DNA of 64,000 nucleotides from the NCBI GenBank assembly GCA_903813345.2, contig CAIIXF020000002.1, forward strand, positions 11,676,150 through 11,740,149. Reading direction: 5' to 3'. This DNA is from Owenia fusiformis. Lineage: Eukaryota; Annelida; Polychaeta; Sabellida; Oweniidae. This document shows positions 10,476-22,400 of this stretch, piece by piece. A program made the position numbers and the translations under genes. Every line of letters starts with the position of its first letter. The first letter of the stretch is position 1. The notes under the pieces are model-generated. The model was given only the letters and a program-made list of their open reading frames with translations, did not search any database and was not told where the DNA came from.

Positions 10476-13400
10476 CTGAAAAGATATACTTGGTTTTGAA
10501 TGATTCTTTTTTCCTGCTTATGAATGTTGTCAAGTTGTCTTGTATGATGTATATTTTAAAATGATTTGAATGGAAGAGAATTGTACAAAAAGTGGTGTAT
10601 TGCAAATACACAAATGACCAATGAAGACAGTTATCGATCACTATTTAAGATAATATAAAGTTAATATGTTACTTTGTTTTTCTTCTGGCAGCTCAGGCTG
10701 TTTCTTGTTCAATTCATCATTATCCTCAATCCCTGCTGTTATCTTAGCCTAAAACAAAGTTATATATAAGGCATTAACATGAAAAATGTCAACACCTGCC
10801 ATTTGTTACAAATGCCAAACTCAGAACACCAACTGCCGCACACTTTCCACAAAAAAAGTTGAAGACTATGACAATATCTCAGCACTTGTGGTAGTGATAT
10901 TATATTATTCCATATCATATTATTGTATAACATATGACATTATTCTATATTCTAATGAAATATGATGCTATGACGAGTACAACAAATGATTTACTGGTCT
11001 ATAACGGGGGTATGATCATTACTGAATATATTCTGGTTTGCTTATCGATTCATCATAACATAGACCTTGATTCTATGATTTTAACGCAAAAATATGAGTT
11101 TATTCTGTCCTTTGTCAAAAGTAGGATTTAACTCAAGGCTTCTCAAAGGCATGTTACACAGGAAAGGTAGTTATCTTGAGAAAAGCTTACTTTTTTGGCC
11201 ACTTTAGTCCAGTTAGCACATAAGGCACGTATTATGAAGCATAGTGATTGGATCACCTGGCCACCTATCAATGCCCACCAGAACCCTAAAATACATACAG
11301 GTAAAGTTAGAGTACCATAACTCTGCTAACGATAAAGGTAGACTACCATAACCATGTGATAAAGGTAGACTACCATAACTCTGCTAACGATAAAGGTAGA
11401 CTACCATAACCATGTGATAAAGGTTACAGACTACCATAACCATGTGATAAAGGAAGACTACCATAACTCTGCTAACGATAAAGGTAGACTACCATAACCA
11501 TGTGATAAAGGTAGACTACCATAACTCTGCTAACGATAAAGGTAGACTACCATAACCATGTGATAAAGGTTACAGACTACCATAACTCTGCTAACGATAA
11601 AGGTAGACTACCATAACCATGTGATAAAGGTAGACTTCCATAACCATGTGATAAAGGTAGACTACCATAACTCTGCTAACGATAAAGGTAGACTACCATA
11701 ACCATGTGATAAAGGTAGACTACCATAACCATGTGATAAAGGTAGACTACCATAACTCTGCTCACGATAAAGGTAGACTACCATAACCATGTGATAAAGG
11801 TAGACTACCATAACCATGTGATAAAGGTAGACTACTATAACCATGTGATAAAGGTAGACTACCATAACTCTGCTAACGATAAAGGTAGACTACCATAACT
11901 CTGCTAACGATAAAGGTAGACTACCATAACCATGTGATAAAGGTAGACTACCATAACCATGTGATAAAGGTAGACTACCATAACTCTGCTAACGATAAAG
12001 GTAGACTACCATAACCATGTGATAAAGGTAGAGTACCATAACCATGTGATAAAGGAAGACTACCATAACCCTGTGATAGATCAAGGTAAACTACTAAAAT
12101 CATGTGATACATAATGCCAATTGGTAGACCGACCATGGAGAAACTAATACTCACTTGAGGTCTTTAGCTCAGTGAGAAACATCAAAGGAATGCCAATAGG
12201 TAGATCAAGCATGTAGAGACAAATACTCACCTGAGGTCTTCAGCTCATTGAGAAGTATCAAAGGAATGCCAATAGGTAGATCAAGCATGTAGAGACAAAC
12301 ACTCACCTGAGGTCTTAAGCTCAGTGAGAAACATCAAAGGAATGCCAATAGGTAGATCAAGCATGTAGAGACAAACACTCACCTGAGGTCTTCAGCTCAG
12401 TGAGAAGCATCAAGGGAATGCCAATAGGTAGATCAAGCATGTAGAGACAAACACTCACCTGAGGTCTTAAGCTCAGTGAGAAACATCAAAGGAATGCCAA
12501 TAGGTAGATCAAGCATGTAGAGACAAGCACTCACCTGAGGTCTTCAGCTCATTGAGAAGCATCAAAGGAATGCCAATAGGTAGATCAAGCATGTAGAGAC
12601 AAACACTCACCTGAGGTCTTAAGCTCAGTGAGAAACATCAAAGGAATGCCAATAGGTAGATCAAGCATGTAGAGACAAACACTCACCTGAGGTCTTCAGC
12701 TCAGTGAGAAGCATCAAGGGAATGCCAATAGGTAGATCAAGCATGTAGAGACAAACACTCACCTGAGGTCTTAAGCTCAGTGAGAAACATCAAAGGAATG
12801 CCAATAGGTAGATCAAGCATGTAGAGACAAGCACTCACCTGAGGTCTTCAGCTCATTGAGAAGCATCAAAGGAATGCCAATAGGTAGATCAAGCATGTAG
12901 AGACAAACACTCACCTGAGGTCTTAAGCTCAGTGAGAAACATCAAAGGAATGCCAATAGGTAGATCAAGCATGTAGAGACAAACACTCACCTGAGGTCTT
13001 CAGCTCAGTGAGAAACATCAAAGGAATGCCAATAGGTAGATCAAGCATGTAGAGACAAACACTCACCTGAGGTCTTAAGCTCAGTGAGAAACATCAAAGG
13101 AATGCCAATAGGTAGATCAAGCATGTAGAGACAAACACTCACCCGAGGTCTTCAGCTCAGTGAGAAACATCAAAGGAATGCCAATAGGTAGATCAAGCAT
13201 GTAGAGACAAACACTCACCTGAGGTCTTCAGCTCAGTGAGAAACATCAAAGGAATGCCAATAGGCAGTGCCACAATGTAGAAGCTGATAAACACTACTAC
13301 AGAGCCAAATTTCTGTTCTCCCATTCCCTTGATAATGCCATGTCCTGTTGCCTACAAAAATAAGTTGTCTGTGAGTACCACTCTAGTACATTACACAACT

Positions 13401-16400
13401 AAAATTATTAAGACTTGTTCCTATGGAAAAGTGGTAGGTCACTGGGTCAATTTAACACCGTTATATTTAGTACTATGTTGTTAAAACTACTTGGCAAAAA
13501 ATACAAATAATGCAGTTTACATGTTTTCCCGATAATTTCACAAAAAGATCAATCAGATGGTTTGCTTACTGTGATGCTCTCCAAAAGTACAAACAATGAA
13601 AGGATTGGAAGCTGGGATTTTGCTAACTCCAATACATCACTGGAAATAGAGTTCATTTGAGTTGGACACACAGTCCAATACTAAACTTCAATACCACTCT
13701 ATGAGACTGGATTGAATGCTCTATCTTGTTCTTTACCTAGTATCTACAACTATTTTTGATGTTATGAATATTGGTTATCAATTTAATTTATTTTTCACAT
13801 ATATTGTGATGATTTAGTTTAAATGAAAAGTCCTTTGTGTGATGGTCCTGGATTGTGATAATGGTACTTGCATGGTGGGGTATAGGGCTATTAGACATCA
13901 TTTCTTTTCATGTTATGACTGGTGTAATCTTAGATGTTCTGTGTTCTCTAACAATTTTTGGTCCTTTCCCTAAAGCACTAGTGCATATATATTTATCTTT
14001 CTGGTAATAAGTTTAAAAATATTTGTGAAGATGAAGCAAGCATGTTATACATGATGGTGAAATGGGGTGAAATACCTGTCATTTGTAAAGATGTATGGTA
14101 GCTGTCCCCTCAGTCCTAGGATCAGTGCAGCCAATACAATTCCAGATATTCCTACAAATGTACAATATTATAATGATCAACAAGATAGATGTTATTCTGA
14201 ACATTTTTGGACTCATGAATTTTTGTTTCTTTGATGAATTTTTCCTTTGGCTATAGAATTTTAAACAAGTAAGTGTGATATATGCTCCCCCTGTTTGTGG
14301 CGACATTGCCATGCATGGCAAATGATGAAAAGGGATTTGAGGAAAAATGAATTACCACTAATCAGTGAACAAGTGATGCATGTAATCCTCGCCCTCAAAG
14401 GGTCATTTGCACCCAAAAATGCACCACATCTGGCTGAAGCAGTTATTTGGTAACCCATGAAGCCCTAAATGAAAATAACAATTACAGAGAGCGTTAAAGG
14501 TTGAAAGCAATATCATTATATGCATGTTAATTCTACTTTTACAATCTCAAATATTTATGAAAAAAATGAAATATCTGATGAAATTTAAGATGCAAAAATG
14601 TCCAAATATTGAATTCTTTGGCAGATAATTTTAAAAATCAAAAGATCATTCTCATAATAAAGTATAAGGACAATTGGTCTTTTTGAAAACAGGAATGACA
14701 TGTTAAAATGAGAGCAAAGATATTGCAAAATTGAGACAATGATTTCAAAACTCAATTTTCAAGTATTCTCTATCCCTTCTACTCCCTTTAATGGCCCTAA
14801 GCAAAGTTTGAAAATATTGTTTATCAATCTTAATATAATTTGTTATTATTCAAAATAGTTGTTTGAGGTTTTTTAAACAGTTGACTTTTGAAAAAGAACA
14901 TTGGTCCTTTAAATCTCTAATATTTGTAACCCCACCACTTTTGCAGCAAAACTCTTTGCAACACAACAACACTAAAAAAATGCATTATTTTCCAGATTTC
15001 ATTGATTAAATCAAGTAGTGATGTTATAAAAAATGCAATTTTATTTTTATGCATACATATTTTCTAATTTCAAAAAGTTGTTTTTGAAGGACTAATCATT
15101 TGAAAAATTGTGAACTTATTTCAAATATCTTTTTCGTTGTCACAGACATCTATTAAAACAAACTTGTCTGAGTTGCTCAGGGAAAAATTATCTGAATTGG
15201 TGTTTTTTTTCATTTCCTATGTTTCGTTGGCCCTTTAACTTAATCTCATTAGAGCTCTTCTATGTGAATTGGAAGTGTATGCAATTCAAATATGTATTTA
15301 AAGTAACCATGTACTAAAATTACTAACCATGAATGCAAAACCCTCAATTTGAAAACATATGGACCAACTGTCCAGATATAAGGGGCTGAGGGTACCTATA
15401 ATACAATAAAACATTCGTTAAAGGGGCATTTAAAGGGCAATGTATGCAGTTCCAGTTCTGAAACATGGAATGAATATGAATATGTGAATGCAAATCTCTC
15501 AATTTGAAAACATACAGACCAACTGTCCAGATATAAGGGGCTGAGGGAAATACCATAAAACATATGTTAAGAGGGGCATTTAAAGGGGGATGTATGTAGT
15601 TCGAGTTTTGGCATGGCCTAGCTACACTGTATTCAAACATATCAAGGATGCTAAAAGGCATTAACAAAACTTCAGTTCAACATGTAGCTTCAAAATACTA
15701 TTTAATTTCAAAGGAAATGTTTCTGATATTAGACAGATACAAAAATTCACAAACCTGCCAATATGGTGCCTATTTCTGAGCTAGCCCACCATAATAGGAC
15801 AAGCAACATGGTTGGCAAGGCAACTTTCATAAAAGCTCCCCATTGCTGCAGAGCCTCAAGGGACCAACCTGTAATTGACAGAAAGAAATCACTGTAACTT
15901 TAATGTAATAAGATAATTCAGGTTTACACAGAAATGAAACACTTCTGAAGTTTTTGATGAAATCGTATCTATTTCTTTCAGGAGTTAACAACAGAGAGGG
16001 TAGTTGATACAATAGTCAATAGAGTACTAGTATGTGCGAAGGAAGGGTGTACTTATAATCTCTTATTTTAAGAATAAACAATATACTATAGGAATATCCT
16101 ATGGTTTTGAAAAAATATCATTTACTGTATAAGTGGTATCTAATCCAAGTGGTTAATTTTCCGAATGGTCAAATTTCATCATTTTCCTAATTTTAATTTT
16201 CCTAATGACAAGAAACCTCCCATTGGATAACATTATAAAGACAATATTTCCGACATTTAATTTTCCGAACCTGGCAAAAATTAGGAAATAGGAAAATTAA
16301 ATGATTAGGCAAAATTACCACTTATACAGTATATCCATGAGTGGATATTGATATCTTCATAAGTGAGCGCAGCGAATGAGTGAATATATTTTATCCATGA

Positions 16401-19400
16401 GTGGATATAATTGATATTTTGGAAAATTTGAAATTCTTTTTAAATATTTTTGAAAATAATTAAAAAATGTAAAAAAAATGAAACCATCGAATATCACTTT
16501 TCAAACCATCGAATATCACTTTTCAAACCATCGAATATCACTTTTTAAGACGTGATATTCGATGGTTTGTGAATGTTTTGCTAAAATATGATATCTTGAT
16601 CCACATATCAAATATATCTTTGTGTGATATTCGATCTATATCCTTGCAACCATGGGATAAATGTATGAACACTTTTTCAGTATTTGCACATTCCTGGTAT
16701 TAAATTTGTCCTTAATTCTCAATTCAGGAATTAACAGTAGTTTAGCATTAAGACAGCACTTTTGCTCGAAGTACTATTATCTCTAAGAAAATGCTGTTGC
16801 TTAAAGCAGTTATGCAATATCAACACTTACCACCCCATTTGAGCTCATGGAGACCAGAGATCTTGATATAGAGGAGATATAGCAATGGATGGAATATCAT
16901 TGTCAACATCAACACTTACCACCCCATGTGAGCTCATGGAGACCAGAGATCTTGATATAGAGGAGATATAGCAATGGACGGAATATCATTGTCAACATCA
17001 ACACTTACCACCCCATGTGAGCTCATGGAGACCAGAGATCTTGATATAGAGGAGATATAGCAATGGACGGAATATCATTGTCAACATCAACACTTACCAC
17101 CCCATGTGAGCTCATGGAGACCAGAGATCTTGATATAGAGGAGATATAGCAATGGACGGAATATCATTGTCAACATCAACACTTACCACCCCATGTGACC
17201 TCATGGAGACCAGAGATCTTGATATAGAGGAGATATAGCAATGGACGGAATATCATTGTCAACATCAACACTTACCACCCCATGTGAGCTCATGGAGACC
17301 AGAGATCTTGATATAGAGGAGATATAGCAATGGACGGAATATCATTGTCAACATCAACACTTACCACCCCATGTGAGCTCGTGGAGACCAGAGATCTTGA
17401 TATAGAGGAGATATAGCAATGGACGGAATATCATTGTCAACATCAACACTTACCACCCCATGTGACCTCATGGAGACCAGAGATCTTGATATAGAGGAGA
17501 TATAGCAATGGACGGAATATCATTGTCAACATCAGTGCCAGAGATGAACCTCTATAAACATATAAATAAATAGTAAATATCGGGTTATTTGTCTTGATCT
17601 GCATAGTACATGTACTTTAGTATAGATGATTTCTTACTTTTGTTAAAATGTGATATTTGATTGCTAAGAGGCAGAAGAGGAATATGTGAAACATTCCACA
17701 ATTAATTTTTGTTTATTCTGTATAATTTTTAAACAGTATTCCATGTTCTTTTCTTTGTGTCTCATTTAACTTTCAATCAGACAATATCAAATTAATATAC
17801 AGATATTGTAAAGACATGGTTAAGTCAAATGAACATACACATCTCAAAAAATGTACCCAAAAGTATATCAACAGCACAGATAAACCAACCAATTTTTTCA
17901 GACATTTTATGCATGGTCATGTAACCAAAACTTGGACATTTTATCCCAATACACCATTTTTATTTCATTCTTGCCTTTTTGATGCTTTAACACTTTACCT
18001 TTTACACCACATAATCAATGTAACCTCATATTTCGATGACAGCCTGTATCCTTAGTCCTTACTGTTACATGGTTAATCACATTTGATAATAATTCCGGTT
18101 GAATGTTTGGGTTTTCTCTTTGGATGTTGCCCTTAAGTTGTTCTAGGTCTTTTTGTTTGGAATGAGCATTAAATACTCCTTAAAATATCTAAAATATGAT
18201 TCAGGAGTTACCTTCCAGACTAACGCATGCTAGCAATTCAGTTTCTTGAATGTCTGACCTCTCTGTATAAGGGGGCTATAAGACCAGATTTAACGGCCGA
18301 TACTTTTTTCTCTGGGGCTATTTGAAGGACCATTTTCATTATAAACACCAGAAATGTCAAATGTGATGAAAAATGTAGAAGTAACGATGCAGACTGTCCT
18401 CGAAATATGAGGTTACATTAATTATGTGGTATAAAAGATAAAGGGTTAAAGAATCAAAAGGCAAAACTGAATTAAAAACTGTGTATAGGGGACAAAACTT
18501 ATATGTTTTGACTTCAAGACCATGCAAAAAATGTCTGAAAATATTGATTGGTTTGTCTATGCTGTTGATATATTTTTGGCTACATTTTTTGAGACACCCT
18601 ATGTTAATATATACATTCCTATTATCAGTTTTGCATAGATTGTAAGCCACAAAAGTTCAAAAGCCCCATATACTCACTCTATACCCCATTCACACACAAA
18701 GATGAAGATGTAGCTTAGTAAAGCAAGAACAGCACAGCACAAAAAATTCATGAATACTACTGGATATACAACTCTCTGCATTATCACATAGCCACGTATC
18801 ACAAAGAAAATATAGTTGCCCTGAAATAACATTATGACATAGTCATGTACCACAAAGAAAATATAGTTGCCCTGAAATAACATTATCACATAGCCATGTA
18901 CCACAAAGAAAATATAGTTGCCCTGAAATAACATTATCACATAGCCATGTACCACAAAGAAAATATAGTTGCCCTGAAATAACATTATCACAATAGCCAC
19001 GTATCACAAAGAAAATATAGTTGCCCTGAAATAACATTATCACATAGCCATGTACCACAAAGAAAATATAGTTGCCCTGAAATAAAACAATTTAAAAAGG
19101 GTTATATCACCAATTGATATATATATATACAGTACTGTAATTAATTGCTTTAATTTAGCACCATTTAATTTGATGATTAAATAATTATGTACAATGACCA
19201 ATTTAAAATCTTTTCGATAAACAGGAAATGCCAAATTTAACAGTACAAGATGTTCTTACAATGATGAAATCAATTGTGAATCAAATGACACCAAATTAAA
19301 ACTTTTTACAGTACAGTACAAGGATTTGGAAAGAAATTGGTCCTTAACTATTCAATTTGTTTAACATCACTGTAAACTTCAGACGTCTTTTAAACTCAAA

Positions 19401-22400
19401 CATGTGATATGTATGAAAATCAAAAATATTATTTACAGGCAAAAGTAAATTTCACTGGCTTAGATTTATCAATGCTAATTAATATCTTCCATGTTTTCTC
19501 ATCAGGGCAGTTACTTACCAAAAGACCTGGTATATAGATCAGCATGTACCTGCCACTTATCCTAAACATAATACAAATTCATAATATTAATTTGAATTTA
19601 TATCTTAAGAAATGCCTTTTAGCTACCAAGTTTTTAATATATCTTGAAAATTATCATATCTTTGATTCGTTTAATTAATCAGGGGATCATTAACAAAATT
19701 CTATTCACATACAGCTATGCAAGGTGTGTCCGATTCCAGCCATCAGAACAGAGTATTCACATAATGAACAGTGTTTGAAATATCAATAACACATGCAAGG
19801 TCACTAGTTAAACAGTTGTGGTGGTGATGAATGGATTTTTCATCACATTGGATTTGATGACTTAATGACAACTTGACTTGACAACGTTGCAAAAAATTTC
19901 GTTGAAAATGTGTTCTTTTTGTGATTTTGTCTCTTTTAGATGATTTTATAGAAGAAAAATTGCAATATGTGAAAAGCCGAAGACTCAATGCATTGTAGCT
20001 GCTTCATTCCACTCGGGCGTTGTTTCCTAAACTTTGCATTCCCACTGCACGGTCATGCAAAGGTTTGGAAACAACACCTTCATGGTAATGATTCAGCAAA
20101 CAATGCAACAATGAGTCTTGGTATTAAATCCTTTAACAAAGTTAATAATTCTCAAATCAATGATGCCATATGATAATAATAAAAATGGACTAACGGAATT
20201 CTTACCTTTCCTTTACGAAAGTTTCTGTTAATTATCTTCTGAGGAAAAAGTAGGAGGCTATAAATATGTCACCACTACTGATGGTGACATAAAAATCTAG
20301 AAATGTGAGCACCTACCAATCTAAACACATCTTATGGCTCCCTGTGGCATTCAGATTAGCCAGTTTCACTGTAATTACCTTGCTACCGCAGGGTCTTGGC
20401 CAATTGCTACCAGGACTGTCTCTGCATTAAGGAACAATGCCCAGCATGGTAAACATGTCAGTCCGGTGATCAGCAAATCTGAAAAACAATCCACACATTA
20501 CATACAATGTTAACATAAGTAATGCATATTAAAGGAACACTTCATACTATGTGAACTTAAGATATTTATGTAAAAGGGACACATTACATACAATGTTAAC
20601 ATAAGAAATGCATATTAAAGGGACATATGACATACAATGTTAACATAAGAAATTCATATTAAAGGGACACATTGCATACAATGTTAACATAAGAAATGCA
20701 TATTGAAGGAACACTACATATTATGTTAACTTAAGAAAATTATGTTAAAGGGACACATTACATACAATGTTAACTTCAGAAAATGTTAAAGGGACACATG
20801 GCATACAATGTTAACATAAGAAATGCATATTAATGGGACACATTACATACAATGTTAACATAGGAAATTCACATTAAAGGGACACATTACATACAATGTT
20901 AACATAAGAAATCTATTTTAAAGGGACACATAACATACCATATTAAAGGGATAGGAGGGGATAAGTACAGGTTGGGAGTAAGTTTTAACAAATTGTCACA
21001 ATTTTACTAAATTTCTTTTCTTATCACTCAATGTGATTTGGAGAGGTTATGGTATGAGCACACAGATATTGTAAACCTTTGTAAGTAAGCAGTGTAGGCC
21101 CTAAGAATCTGAAACCTGCTGGTCAAAATGGAATTATGGATCAGTTGCAATATTATTTTCCTATAGTATCTAGTGAAAAATCAACTGGTCCATATCAAAA
21201 CTAAAGTAACCTGATAATGTCCAGCAGACCGGCCCTTAGGGCCTACACTGAAAGTCAGCATACTTCTCTGCAGGTAGATGCCAACTTGTTTTTTGTTTTC
21301 ACTCCCAAAGGCTTGTGAGAAGAATGTATCTCCTGCTTGAGATATTCCACCTCCTATTGCAAATCCAAATATGTAGATCAACTAAAACACAATGCAACAA
21401 GAGGTCAAGCAGACAAACCTTCAAAAATACTGAAAGAAATATATGGGGTGACCCAAAAAAATGCAACCATTCATTTTTTGGAATAACCCAGCCTATCATC
21501 AGGTTTTTGAGGCGTAGACCAAAAGTTAACCTTAAATGCGCCTTACTTTCAGGTCTAGACTAAAAGTATGCCTCTTTTACAGGTATTTTTAAGGCTTAGA
21601 CCAAAACCTAGCCTCATTTACTCACAATAATTCCAGTTATAGACCTTATTTTCAGGCGTATAGACCAAAACTGCACCTTAAAAACCAAATCTAAACCACA
21701 TTTACTTAGAAGATTTTAGAATAGACCTCACTGTAAGGCGTATAGACCAAAAGTGCGCCTGAAAAACTTGAACAATTTTCAAAATGACCAAATCTAGACC
21801 TGATAAACTAAGAACATTTTAGAAGAGACCTCACTGACAGGCAGACCAAAACTGCGCCTTAAAAACTTAAACATTTATAAAATGACCAAATCTAGACCTG
21901 ATAAACATAGAATTTTTTTAAAAACTTAGAAAACATAAATCTGAAAAAGCCACACTTACTGTAGTATTTTGTCAGAATCACGAAGGAGACAGATTATAAT
22001 ATATTAGGTTAACAGACCAGTAAACTGTATTTTCAACTCCCTATTAATGGTTTTTATCAGAACTTAAAAAAATAATCAAAATCTGGGAAACCTAAAGAAG
22101 GATGTCTGAAAGTAATAAAATATTGAAATATTGTTAAATTTAAATGATGAAACAAAAATACATCATATTAGAAGCCTACATATAATTTATATAAGAATAC
22201 TGTGTAATTTTTGCTTCATCTTTCTAATGTGTTCATAGATCTGTATCTTATCCATGAGACAAGTTAATCCTAGAAAACAACACAGCAATTCAAAATAAAT
22301 GCAATTTATTTAACAACTATGGAGGGTACTGATATGTACTAAGTACATTTCTACTTTGAAACAACAAAACATGACCTGACCTTACTTACAGGTATATGAG

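Noticed and set aside
10476-10641. Extension of the last transporter exon upstream to an ATG at 10641
   Set aside because: A clean acceptor at 10477-10476 and the in-phase exon 15 (10748-10673) make this intron sequence. The extension has no family similarity.
11662-11865. Open frame with repeated MVVYLYH
   Set aside because: It is a translation of the 27/31-bp intronic minisatellite of the transporter.
17816-18650. Two similar 79-97-residue frames on opposite strands
   Set aside because: They are the arms of a foldback element inside transporter intron 6, not paired genes.
21211-21263. Longer version of transporter exon 3 using a GTAGGC donor
   Set aside because: It would add six residues between LQR and the PCWALFLN block and break the family spacing. 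The GTATGC donor gives an exact fit.
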